Assembly (NCBI GenBank): GCA_963971405.1
Contig: OZ020484.1
Span: 34,928,770-34,992,769, forward strand
Length of the DNA: 64,000 nucleotides
DNA from: Psococerastis gibbosa
Lineage: Eukaryota; Arthropoda; Insecta; Psocodea; Psocidae
Reading direction: 5' to 3'
Shown one piece after another: positions 41,601-53,326 of this stretch. The notes under the pieces were generated by a model. That model ran no database searches and had not been told where the DNA came from. It saw nothing but the letters and a program-made list of their open reading frames with translations. Each line of letters begins with the position of its first letter. Positions within the stretch are counted from its first letter, which is position 1. The translations under genes were made by a program, and so were the position numbers.

Positions 41601-42166
41601 ATCCTGTGGTAAGCCGCATAAAAATTTGGACTCGCTGAAGTGGATCATTGCAAGTAAAAGCATTTAGGCCTACTTGTCTAGTTAAGTAGTACTGTAGTAT
41701 AACTCAGTACTGCACGTGCAATTCAACGGCCTTCGATGGCATAGTGATAGCTTGTTGGTACTTGTGCGAGACTCTACACATCATGCGATCGGTGACCTGT
41801 CTGAACTCAACACAGGTGTTACCTACAGAGTCGACTGAATAGGTTATTCGGATACATTCATTGAATGGTTTTTGAATCGTTTGTATGTAGGCCTGTGCGA
41901 ATAATCTTTAAAAAAAATGTCAAAAAAAAACTATCAACACTACGATTGAATCCACATAGTATTTTTTATGAATATGAATGTCTCTGTTAATTCTTTACAG
42001 CCGCAGACAAGGCCAATTAAAAACTTACCGAATCAGTCATGCTTTTAAATGGTAGAGCACCGAGAATTACAGTATCATCAATTCTATCATACCATCTCCG
42101 GCTGCTAACTTTCTCCATGACAACATTATACAGAAGAGTTGGATAAAATGATACGCGGGCTAGCAT
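38670..42166 (-). CDS. PTPMT1: Phosphatidylglycerophosphatase / protein-tyrosine phosphatase, mitochondrial 1
   Basis: PTPMT1 dephosphorylates phosphatidylglycerophosphate in the mitochondrial matrix, a step of cardiolipin synthesis. Minus-strand exons: 42166-42029, 39650-39381, 38798-38670, giving 178 aa. It begins [20 protein letters not shown], an N-terminal region typical of the family, then [18 protein letters not shown]. Exon 2 has [11 protein letters not shown], the general-acid loop [10 protein letters not shown] (Asp88) and the active-site loop [12 protein letters not shown] with Cys119 and Arg125, the CX5R signature. Exon 3 reads [20 protein letters not shown]. The second donor is GTTAGT. 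It is head-to-head with RPA1 over 505 bp. Confidence 0.95.
41155..41520 (+). repeat. SINE family C, copy C4 (in PTPMT1 intron 1)
   Basis: It starts with GTTGTTGTTGCTGTTG and CCTGCTTTCAGCATTTCTGC and ends ATTCAACATGGTAAGGC. It matches C2 over its length, with small deletions. Confidence 0.65.
41728..41895 (+). repeat. Dispersed repeat family E, copy E2
   Basis: GATGGCATAGTGATAGC, ACTTGTGCGAGACTCTACAC and GTTATTCGGATACATTCATT are shared with E1 and E3. Confidence 0.45.
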
Positions 42167-42671
42167 AACTGTAAAACCACGTTTTAACTTCTCAGTAAGG
42201 TTTTCTTTTTAGAACGTATCTGCGATTCCTCCTCGATAGACCTACTGAGTGAAAGTAGTTCATATTTACGAAATGATTGTTTGGAAAGTTCCAGCTGTTA
42301 GCAGAAGTGAGCTAGGCGGAAGGCGCCAACACAACAAGTTTAGAATCTTTTAATTTGGATAAATAATTGTTTTAAAATACATTAAAATTACTTTAAATTA
42401 ATATTCAGTTATAATTAAAAGGAAAATTATAGGTGGTTTCTTTCAAATTTTTGTTTTATGCGTGAGGTAACTTTTTTTTGTAATGAAAAACATCGGAATG
42501 TTGAAGGCTCTGACTGAGACTGACCGCCCTCGCCATTTCGGCATTTCCTTCTCTAAAATAGTAAATAATCAAAACAGCGGGAAATTATCTTTCATTTCTT
42601 TTCTTTTGTAAGGTTTTATAACTCAAGGATAATTTGGCAATTGTATTGTCTTTATATACGTCAGACCAGAC
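42167..42671. promoter_or_regulatory. Probable bidirectional promoter of PTPMT1 and RPA1
   Basis: 505 bp separate the divergent start codons. No repeat insertion was recognised in it, unlike nearly all other non-coding stretches of this length here, which suggests it is kept free of insertions. Confidence 0.5.
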
Positions 42672-45600
42672 ATGGCGCTGAATCTTAGTGAAGGAGCGTT
42701 GGAGGTATGAAATTGAAGTTGTATTGGACAAGCGTTCTAAATAACCTAAACCCTGATGAATTCCTATGCATAACTTTTCTACTTAGCTACTAGTTAGCTG
42801 ACGCCACTGCCCCGTCTTATCTCAAAACCCAGCTGTAAAAAACTAAACAGATTTTTTAATTCAATGATAGTATTCTACTTGGTTAGTGCCCAGGAAGTGA
42901 CAAGATTGGTGTTGGGCGCAGGCATTTTCAAGTATGCGAATACGAATGTGCATTTTTTTTTCGGTTCCTTTGCCCAACTCTAGTAGTAGTAGTTGTGGTG
43001 ATTTGAAGTAGTGCATCGCACTAATGATTAATCCAGACACTACTGCTCTATGTCCTCTTCTTTTTTACATCCTCTACAATTTTCTTTGTGAACTCCTTCA
43101 AGTTTACAGGGTCTTTGATAGTTTTCTGCAGCAGATTAAACATTTGTAGGCCTTCATGAAAAATGCTCGTTCCACTGGTTCGTCTTCTATACTCGAGTGT
43201 AATGCAATCTCTATTTCTAGTTCCATAGTTGTGCACTTCACTAAAAGTCTTTGTAAGATCTATCATGTACTTAGGCATTAACCCTGATACAATACTCCAG
43301 ATAAACGACATGACATCGACGTACACATTTTCTTGGATGGTGAGCATGTCTAATTCCTCTATCATTTCAACTACCCTCTTGTCGATAGGAACATTTAGTA
43401 TTGATCTTAGTCCCTTGTTCAGGGTCACTTGTATTTCCACTAGAACAGAACTTGGTGCATAATACAGTAAGGTGCTGCAGTTTACCTATTGTTCTACTAT
43501 TTTGGAGAATATCCTAAATAGCAGATAAACCTAGTTGACTAGAGCTGTGTGTGTGTTGTAGGAAATTAGTAGTGCAATGTACTAGTTTTCCACTGCTCAT
43601 TCAAACAGCTCATTCCATTTCCCTCTTTAATTCATCTTGAAGCCGTTACCTGAATGTAGTCACTGATGGTGTTATTATCAGTGAGAGAACCTTATATAGA
43701 AAAAGTGTATTTTTAGTCTAGAACAAACCAATTCTGTTTGTAGGACGATATACAGTCGTAGAATGCATATTCCTCTAGGTAAAGGTCTAGTTTAGCTACC
43801 CCGCTGTATCAAAAGTCGAATGAAAATGCTTTTAATATGGAAGGAAAACATCCCACTTGCAAGGGAATCCATATTTTAAGCAAGGGTTGTCTTATTTACA
43901 TGCCTCTGACAATGTTCCTTCCATAAAAAATTTTATGAGCAATTTGCCCTTATACCTGCCCATGCAAAAATTCGATCTAAATTCGGCTGTAACTCAAAAA
44001 CTATACTTTTCCGACTTTTAATTCTTTCGGAAATGGGTTCCTTTAAAGGTAAATCAACGATATAGAACCAAATTTTGTGATTTTATGAGGGGTAGCTAAA
44101 CTGGACCTTTACCTTACTCTAGAACGGTGATCACTATTAGGGTATCATTATGTTTAAAAATATATTTCGAAATATCTGATTTAAATATTAAATTGAGTGC
44201 CTGACATGAAACGATAAAATCATTAAATCACTGTTAATCTATTGTTGCTATATACAGTTTATTAATAAAACATTCCTTTTTCAGACTATAATGACCGGTG
44301 GAAACGTCGAAGCACCTGTTATGCAAATCCTTGTAAGTTCCGTGTAGACTATACTTTTCTATTTATTTGAGATCTATAACTATAACATACGTATTAGGGG
44401 AGGAAGAAAGAAAAATATTTCGCTTGGAATTGTAGAAATCTGCTAAAATTTTCATTAACTTCGATTGGTTGCGAATATGGACGGTGAGAAAAGTGCGCTT
44501 ATTTATTTTCCGTCAATTTCCCAATCCTCCTTTGGTCACTTTGTGATAGTCCTATGGTGAATGTGTTGCAGATTTATGCAGGTTCCCATAAATAAATATT
44601 TTAGGGTGCCTAACGAAATTGGGATTATGGGAAAATTGTACACCCCCACTGCGCTATTTTTGTACAAAGGTAAATTTTTATGAAATGTTGATCGCAGAGC
44701 CATAAATGAAGGTAAAAAATTTCACTCCATTATCAACGTGTCATAGCCGGCTACACACTAATTATCAAAATGTAAATAATCATTTCTTCTACTCATTTAT
44801 GATCGATCTTTCATGAGAAATTCGTTGCTGCACAAAAAGCATGTCCGATTTGCTCTTAACAAAGCAATATACATATCTTTTGTACATTTGCAGGGAAGCA
44901 AGAAGTTAGCAAGCAATAATAATTCCACAGAGCGCTACCGTCTTCTTATTTCCGATGGCAGGCATCTCAATAGCTTCGCGATGGTAGCTACTCAACTGAA
45001 TGACTTAGTTGCTAGTGGACAGCTCAGCGAGTTCACCGTCGTCAAGGTTAATCGCTACATAACATCAATGGTGAACACTGCAACCGACAAGGAGAGGTAC
45101 CTAATTTATACCTATTCTCTGTAGTTTAGGTGGTTTCAGAGCCACCAAATTGCACCTACCACTAGAAAACTCCGTTGAATCTTTCATAGGCAACCTCGAC
45201 GTTTAATTAAAAAATAAAAATTAGAGGTTTCGACTTATGTATATTGTATGTCCTATTCCATCGTTGTCATAATTAACGTTTTTAATTTGCTAGGAAACTG
45301 CTACAGCATAAACAGCCTTGAAGTTGTCTTGTACGCCAATCTCTGTATTCTTGCTTCCATAGAATCTCGTTATTATAATATTCTTTTCCAATACTTGCAG
45401 TTTTTTGGAGTCGTAGGCGCCGAGCTGTATATTGAAATCGGTCTTATGAGTTAACAGTAGATTGTCTAATTTTCTACAGGCGTGTTATTGTGATTCTGGA
45501 GTTGGAAGTTTTGCGCAAGGGCACTGAAGTTGGGATCCGCATAGGCAATCCTACTCAGCTGGATGGAACGCCCAGCAGCACCAGTACCAGTAATGGTGCG

Positions 45601-48600
45601 CCACCACCACAAAGACCTACGCCAAATGCCCCCCAACGGCGGCCAGGTACGCTTGTGTCTACATTATAAGCTTAGTTGCTACTGGTAAATGTGCGTGTTG
45701 ACGCTGCTATACTTTCTTAAAGCCAATGTTTGCACCTACATTTTATAACTAACAAAGCTCAGCGGGGAATTTGTATTATCAAATAATTTAATTAATAATA
45801 GCGGCTCCCCGTCCTATATAAGCTGTAGTTTAATTCAACGCATAAAATAGCTATTATTATAGAAGTAAGTTGAACTTGGTAAATTAATAAAAAAATAATT
45901 GAAATAAATAAATGAAAAGCTCCAAAATTGGAATGACAATCAACGCTCGAATGTTTCAATAGTACTACTATTCCTATTAATTAATTTTTTAACATTATAA
46001 TTTTATTAACTTAGTAAGAGGCATTATATCCGAAAATGGGGAATCCAGACGGCTTTTTACTTGAAATTTTTCGTATATAATTCCTAGTATATTAAAAACT
46101 GTTAATTTTAACGGTTGTGTTGCTTATTTTCAGTCCATAACTTTGCTCCTCAAGTGCAAGTGTCTCCTGGGCCAAACTCCACCATTCATCCAATATCCAG
46201 TCTGAATCCGTATCAAAATAAATGGTGTATCAAAGCCAGAGTGACCAACAAACTGACTCCTCGAACGTATACTAACGCTCGCGGAGAAGGGAAGCTCTTC
46301 TCTGTCGTTTTCACTGATGAGACTGGCGAAATTAAATGCACTGGATTTAACTCCAGTGTAGATAAATTTTATGATCTGCTTGAGGTATGATTCCATTGGA
46401 TTTTATGTCCCTGCCTGTATAATTCTACCACAATGAAATAAACAAAAAAGTAGTGTTTTAATAAAACTAGTCCAAGTTTATAACTACTTCCAAACAAAAA
46501 TCTCATGATAACCTGAAATACTAGTAAAAAAAAGAAGCGATTCTCAATCAAAAAGCCCGATGTCAATTTCTTAACAAACGTGTTGCAGATATGTCTCAAC
46601 CTACTCTGTTCACGAGCACAAAATTCCATGCCGTGAAATTTTTCGATGTCAAAAGTATCTAATAATTGGTACCGGTAGTCCTTTTAATAAGATATTGCTT
46701 TTCATAATTTCGGGTAGGCTAACTAGGCATTCTGCGTGGGGATCTACAATTCCGGTTGTTTTGTGAAGTCGTGGCATGTAACCACGCGTTAATAGCAAAT
46801 TTATTAAAATGTATAAATAAATACTTTTTTTTCTAGTTAAACAAAGTATACCTCGTGAGTAACTGCAGCTTGAAGGCTGCCAATAAGAAGTTCACCCAGG
46901 CTGATTATGAAATGACATTCTCAGATGACAGTCAGGTATGAGCAAATAAATAGTACATCTATTGTTCATAATGCAGTAATTTTTTTGATGTGATATCGGA
47001 TTAGTTGATGATAGGTGACATTGACTTAGGGTGACTCCGAAAAACAATATTTGTCTGCTGCCGTTGTTTACCTTATCCCAAAGCATCGGATTACTTCATT
47101 TTGTCCTACGTATTGACACGTGAATGGTCAGAGTTGCACTTGGGAGTAAATGGAACTCCGCATTTTACGTCTGTATGTCTAATTTTTCATGAAATGTAAC
47201 GTCAATCGTAGAGTCAAAAGTGAGGCGTCATAACGTAGAAGAATTGTTTCTATTCATTTTGATTTATATTATGTGGGCGTGGCTAACTTCAATTGGCCAG
47301 TTTTGGAACTCCTTCAATCTGGTATCCTCAGTGACCGTTATGTTACACCTCTAGTGCAATAACTGCCGATTGAAGAGGGACGGAATGTACACTGAAGCGT
47401 AGAGGAATATTTTTTTTTCCAGTTCGTGACACCTCATTTATGGGTGTAATAATAAATAAATAAATAACCGTGTATTTTTCCTAAAACAATTTTTAACCAA
47501 ATACAAATACAGTTAGTGCCCCCTCATGCCAGCGGCGTGCGAGGGTAGCACTCACTACCTAACTATAGCCTACCTAATTCATTATTGTAATTTGTTGAGT
47601 TCGTCCCTGGTCCATAGTCTTATAATTGTCCTGTATGTTACTGTTAGTATTGCCTACGATATTTCATTAGAAATTTGACTTTGCGAAAAAAAATGGAAAG
47701 TGGATACATTAGCCCTTAAGGCGGAAAATATATGCTACCAGATAATGTAGTCACTTCTGTGTTAATAAGGCAAGGAATATCTAGTCAGTCAAATCGACAT
47801 TGTAATAAAAATCAAATTGAATTAACTTATCCAAGGGTATGGCAACCAGTCGTCACCCCCCCCCCCTCTCCCCGCCGCTAAAATGTTAAAAAGTTTTTAT
47901 GCCATTGCACGTGGAAGATGTTAACATCTAAAAGCCTTATTTTTCGCTTTAAAACAGGCGAATTGTCTTTTGTCTCTTCGCGTGGATACGTGCTTGCACC
48001 TAACTTACGTCATAATTAATGTACTTTCAGTGCGTTCCATGTGCAGATGATGCCAGTGTTCCCACTACTATTTACAACTTTACTCCCATCAATAAAGTTG
48101 CGGACATGCCTCCAGATTCTGTTGTTGGTGAGTTGTAGATCCGTTAATTTTTAGTATCTAAGGAAAGCTTAAAGGGAGAAGGCCTATTTATTTATTTTTT
48201 ACTAAGAATAATAATAACGAAAAAATGAGCTCCATTAAGTAATATGATTACTATACTAGTATCACTATCATGTATGTAGCCCTTGTAGGACATTTTATGA
48301 ACCTAGGCCTACTTATATTGATCCCTTGTCCTATGCCAACGACCCCATGGATTTTGGATATTTAAGTTTTGAACTACAGGAAACACTTAAAGGAACATCT
48401 TGTCAGGACATGTAGAGTAGTGTTACGGACTCTAACTTTCACCCGAAACGTTGTTGGTTCGAGTCCTGCACTTCCTACATTTTCTGGCCGTGCTTCGGAG
48501 GGCATGTAAAGCAGGCGGTCCCGGGCCTTCCTAGTTGAGCTTAAGAGAGGGCTTTCTTTATAGCCCTAACTCCGCTAGGTTGGCTTAGTAATATAACAAA

Positions 48601-51600
48601 AAGTCCTTATTTATTTTATTTTATTTATAAACTATTCCTTGATATTTCTAGATCTCACAGGAATAGAAATTTACTATATATGCCTGCTATTACCAAAGAA
48701 AATGAGAACGCGTTACCACTATACCGATTATCTGAATTGGCTATCAATTTTCGGCAGTTAAATTTCTACAATACGACTTTAAAAGCGCATAGGAGGCATA
48801 TGGTGAAATAAGTAAATTTATGTTGTATTTTTTATTGTTTTTTGTTCGTTTGCAATGGATGAGCATAGCAGGGAATAACCATGCTTTCAATCTAATTTTG
48901 TTTGCTAATTCACTATTTCTTGTATAGGTGTAACTGGTTTGAAACTATGCCTGTACAAATATAAAATATAATAATAATAACGTAAATAAAAAAACAAACC
49001 AACCTATTTTGGGGTGATCCTCTGATCCAGGGGTGGCCAATGCATAATACCAGCTTCGTCTTAAGTAAAAGTCTTATTTCAGATGTTATTGGTGTGGCCA
49101 AATCGACTGGTGAAGTAACAACCCTTGTGGCAAGGAACTCAGGAAAGGAACTGAAGAAGCGAGAGGTCAATCTTGTAGATCAAAGCAATGTCTCGGTAAG
49201 TAAATTAGGTACTCACTATTCACATACAATACAAGAGTATATACCATATACTCTAATATGTAAATAACATATTGAATTATTATTAATAGTTATAATATTT
49301 TTTTCCTTGTTTTAGGTGGCTCTGACCTTGTGGGGATCCCAAGCGGTTGATTTTGATGGCTGCAATCAACCTGTTGTTGCTTGTAAAGGAGTGAAGATCG
49401 GCGAATTTATGGGGGGCAGGTCTTTGTCTGTTAATTTTTCGTCAACTTTACAAGTAATTTTGCTATTTAAATCTAACTGTAGGAGATCTGTGAAAACACT
49501 TCTTAAAAGGCACACCAATAACTTAATAAAATACTATGTCAATAATACAAAATTACAAAGGGTGGACTGTACAATACGTCCGATTCACTTGGAGACCATA
49601 TTCCCCAACAACTTAAGTTTACATACTGTCTGTACCTAGTACAACCAACATGCACAGTAATGTAAAATGTTAATTAAGTAATATACAATTTTCTTTCACT
49701 CCCACAAGAAGACTAGTCCAATTTAATATTTATATTGTATAATTAAGTTGTAGAGTACAATATTGGACTAATTTTTTTCTATGGAGAAATTGACTGACAC
49801 TCGGTGTTCGTATTAGAAGACGCTGTCTTTTCCAATGGCCAGTAGCTCATAGATGTGATAGGAGCCTGTTTATAATTTCAAATACCGCTGATTTTTCATC
49901 AATGAACTTAGTCATGCTTAAGGATCAATTGTAATTTCGCCATTCAACTGTTAACAGGTGAATCCCGATTTGGAAGAAGCCCACCGGCTGCGAGGGTGGT
50001 ATGATAATGGCGGAGCAATGCAGGAGGCAACGTCTATTTCTGCTAAAAGTGTAGGCTCTGCTGGTATGTTTATTCGTCTAAATTATCAATATATTATTAT
50101 TCATTTTAGACCTAACCTAACAAGGAAAATCATGTCACAAGATGTAGTTAGCGAAGAAGGAATGAATACGTTTTCAGTAAAACTTGGGAAGGACCAATGC
50201 TAATTTAACATAACGTTAGTGGATTTATTAGTTAAAAGTTAATGTCTTAACATTTATTTAGGCTAACAATGGTTTGTAGAAAGGAAAAGCCTTAAGGGTG
50301 TATAATATCAAATTTCACGGGAAATATTGATATTTGAGCTATCATTCCGATAAAATGTGGTGGAACACTTCTTTCTACTAATTTTTCAATGATAGCTCTA
50401 CGTTAGACATTTATTGTGAAATTAAAAAAAAAGGTTAAATACCACAAACTTACAGGTAACATAATTTTATCTGTAAAATATGGTTTCATTTTATCAAACC
50501 GCCAAAGAACGCTAATTTCGTTTCAATTCTTAATTTTTAGTTGCTCTTGTTGCTTTCCAATTTATACGTAGTATAAGGAAAGCTTTGTGATGGTCAAAAT
50601 TTTCGATTCCGAGATTTCAACGGATTTACCCGTTTTGAGGTCCCAGGAACCCAAAAAAGTGGTTTTTACGAAATGTCTGTCTGTCTGTTCGTCGATTTGT
50701 GGGCAAACTACACAGTGGATTTTTATGGAATTCGGTATGTGGGTTCATAAAAATCATAACTCGGGACCATTTTATTTTTTTTTCTGGGCTCACTCAATTT
50801 GGGGGGTTTTATTCTCAAAAAACTAAAAAAAAAAGTCTAAAAAAATTATTTCTCAAAAACGGCTTCAACGATTTCTTTTCAATTCCCATATATTGTAGCG
50901 CTTATTAATTTTAATAAAATGTGGGGGGTCGTTTGCTCCTTGATAGTTTGCTTCGGGGGGTAAAAAAATAAAACTAACTCAATTTTAATGAAAATTGTCT
51001 GAAAAATAATTTTTCTGCGAAACCTTTCTATCGATGATTTCTACCTTCAGGCATGTTTTTGGTGTTAAATTGAGTAACGAAACCGGACAGGTTGCTTTCC
51101 AAAAAAAGTATTTGGTTTTGGGCAAAAAAATGTTTTTGAAAAATGAAAGAAAATCTACGCTGAAATGCATTGCGTGCCCTGCCATTATTACTGTGTGGTA
51201 ATGTGTTGATCTGGCCGGTCTAGAATATGCAATGCCATCGATTAATTCAGTGCTTTGAGATAGGTGATATCCTAGGCGATTGCCAGAGGGGGTCCATGGG
51301 GTCCGGTCCGGTATGTTTCCATATTGAAAGTATGGTAAAGAACTCAAAAAGAAATGGAACGGAGGAGTAGGTTCGCCCGGGTCCACTAGTATTCTATAAA
51401 ATTAATGTGGTTGATTCAATTATTAGGTGGTGCAGGCAACTGGGTGCCTCTGGGAGAGCTGGCTTCACAGGGACTTGGCGTTGGCGATAAAGCAGATTAT
51501 TTCTCTGCCGTTGTCACAGTTATGTTGGCAAGATCTGAAAATTGTGTCTACAAGGCTTGTCCTGGCAATGACTGCAAGAAGAAGATAATGGACATGAACA

Positions 51601-52865
51601 ATGGCATGTTTCGCTGCGAGAAATGTAATCGCGACTACGATAACTTCATCTACCGCCTTCTTCTTTCCGTAAGTTGTTTTTCATTTTATCTTCCAATAAA
51701 TAATGGATTTTGCCGTCAAAAACGACCAGGCAAACTGCATTTTCGTTTTTGTTTTTAATCTTCATTGCAGCATAATGTTGGTTTGGATTTAAACATGCAT
51801 CTTTTAGTTTACTTCCTATGCCGAAGATGGTAAATTCATTACATATACAAATATTTAAAAAACTAACTCCACTGTATTAATTTATCATGCAAATTCATTG
51901 CAAACTTACAATTATGACACCGTGATGCTATAAAAATATTGTAGAGGTAACCTCCACGTTATAACAGAAAATTTAGGATTTAGAATTTTTTTCTCATTGC
52001 TTTGTTTATGGTCTCATCTGTTCCGCTGAGACTTCCGAAATTAAGTACAGGAAGAAACACTTACAAATTACGCCAATTTTCTAACCTTAAAACCTGTTAA
52101 GTGTAATTTTTATTTCTATTGTAGCTGCAAGTAAGCGATTACTCTGGCAGCACCTGGGTAACTGCATTCAATGAAGAAGCCGAGAAGATACTGAGCTGTT
52201 CAGCGAAGGAGATTGGCGAAGCAATGGATAACAGAGATGAGTCCTATAAGGTGATTTTAGTTAGATGCTTGATTGTCATTGAAAAAACGTATGGCGTACA
52301 ATTTTGATTACTTCAATTCAAACCCGGTCAAGCGTACTATGCATTCAGTGTACCTGAACAACAATTTTGTTGGTATCCTCCCTGTCTGCTATTTTAAATT
52401 TTATTTTATGGCTTTTTATTTATAAAAATAAGAAAACACCTTGCCATTATCGGTGTGTAAAAGTTCAACTCACATGAAAAAACCACGAAATGATTCCTTT
52501 TAAGATTAGTGACATAAAAATAGCAACAAATGCCCATCTCCAAATCAAATGGGCGGTGCCAATTCATAGTGCCACCTGCCACATGTCCTGATTGCCAATC
52601 GTTCAATTATTTTTCTCCATGGTTTACCAATAGACAACAGCTGTTGAAATAAAAGTCATTATTATTCTGTTGTTTCCAGGAGTATTTCACGTCGGTAGCC
52701 TTCAAAAAGTTCCAAATGAAATTTAGAACCAAGATGGAGTCCTACAATGATGAGTCTCGTCTGAAGACGAGCGTTGTATCAGCTGAACCAGCAGATTCCC
52801 GCGCCTATGCTCGTCGACTCCTTACCGACTTGCGCAATGAGTTGGGAGTTTTCACTGCCCGTTAA
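42672..52865 (+). CDS. RPA1: Replication protein A 70 kDa DNA-binding subunit
   Basis: RPA1 is the main single-stranded-DNA-binding subunit of replication protein A in replication, repair and recombination. Exons: 42672-42704, 44285-44332, 44894-45096, 45480-45646, 46134-46384, 46837-46935, 48031-48127, 49083-49195, 49316-49453, 49958-50063, 51427-51668, 52125-52250, 52680-52865, giving 602 aa (human 616). The N-terminal OB fold (1 to about 107) has [18 protein letters not shown] short Ser/Pro linker follows. DBD-A has [16 protein letters not shown] and [20 protein letters not shown] has VALTLWG and GGRSLSV. DBD-C carries the zinc ribbon C463-x4-C468-x13-C482-x2-C485. The C-terminus has [10 protein letters not shown]. 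All junctions are GT-AG and in frame. Confidence 0.97.
43048..43500 (-). pseudogene. Non-LTR reverse-transcriptase C-terminal remnant (in RPA1 intron 1)
   Basis: An open frame of 130 residues reads [28 protein letters not shown] and [17 protein letters not shown], then a Lys-rich end. The order IQ.K.LR.I, HNYGTRN and G...FN is typical of the C-terminal part of jockey/CR1-type LINE ORF2. The frame continues upstream as [10 protein letters not shown]. The RT catalytic motifs are not present. Confidence 0.7.
44655..44860. mobile_element. Foldback element family F, copy F4, abutting an RPA1 exon
   Basis: TTTTTGTACAAAGGTAAATT at the left, ATGATCGATCTTTCATGAGAAA at the right and the trailing GATTTGCTCTTAAC match F2. 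It ends 33 nt before RPA1 exon 3 (44894). Confidence 0.5.
47185..47690. mobile_element. Foldback element family F, copy F5, interrupted by a LINE tail
   Basis: The left arm with TCATGAAATGTAACGTCAATCG and the interior AATTGGCCAGTTTTGGAACTCC match the family. The right arm is split: sequence resumes at about 47655 with GATATTTCATTAGAAATTTGAC. The insert (about 47446-47650) starts with AATAAATAAATAAATAACCG, like other LINE 3' tails in the window. Confidence 0.5.
48404..48620 (+). repeat. tRNA-derived SINE
   Basis: An A-box-like TAGAGTAGTGTTACGG is followed by an exact B box GGTTCGAGTCC (48456-48466) at tRNA spacing. An unrelated body containing GGCATGTAAAGCAGGCGGTC follows. The body ends in a TTATTTTATTT tail. 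The 3' half recurs in reverse at 56757-56889. Confidence 0.65.
50305..50430. mobile_element. Foldback element family F, copy F6 (compact)
   Basis: ATCAAATTTCACGGGAAATATTGAT and GAGCTATCATT on the left pair with AATGATAGCTCTACG and TTATTGTGAAATT on the right. The central part seen in F2 is missing. Confidence 0.4.
50552..51235 (+). mobile_element. Family B element, copy B3, 3'-truncated (in RPA1 intron 10)
   Basis: It begins GCTTTCCAATTTATACGTAG and follows B2 closely up to about 51235. The terminal ATAAATTGGAAAGC is missing. The TGTC array is short here. Confidence 0.6.
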
Positions 52866-53047
52866 ATTGATCCTATATGCACTTTTTATGCACGTGGCAT
52901 GATTGTAGAATTTTTTTTTTTTTTTTCGAAGGAGAAAATCTGTTACTAAGCGAAGGAAAAGATAAAAATACATGGATTGTTTGAGACATCCAATCCTGAA
53001 GTTAATGTTTGGAGAAGTGTTGCTACATATTGATTTTTCTTTTTCAC

Positions 53048-53053
53048 TTTTAT
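53048..53053 (-). terminator. Candidate poly(A) signal of RGP1
   Basis: TTTATT on the plus strand is AATAAA on the minus strand, about 275 nt past the RGP1 stop. It lies upstream (in plus coordinates) of the RPA1 signal at 53087-53092, so the two 3' UTRs would overlap. Confidence 0.5.
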
Positions 53054-53086
53054 TGAACGATATGCACTAGGTTTTAAGTATTCATA

Positions 53087-53092
53087 AATAAA
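53087..53092 (+). terminator. Candidate poly(A) signal of RPA1
   Basis: This AATAAA lies about 220 nt past the RPA1 stop codon and is the first canonical signal seen downstream. Confidence 0.6.
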
Positions 53093-53326
53093 CTTTCTGT
53101 TCTGTAACTAGACCAATGAATAACCAAAAATCGCACAACTAAATTACCATATCATAAGGCTGTAGTACAATTCATGCCCTGGGTAATCACAAAAATTTAT
53201 AAACAAATTCAATTCTATTCAATTACGTAAGACGATTGTTTACAATACATCTATAGTTGTCGTACAGAACTTCGAATCCTCAAACAAGAATTGAACCAGA
53301 AACTAGAGCCAGTACACCAAACAAAA

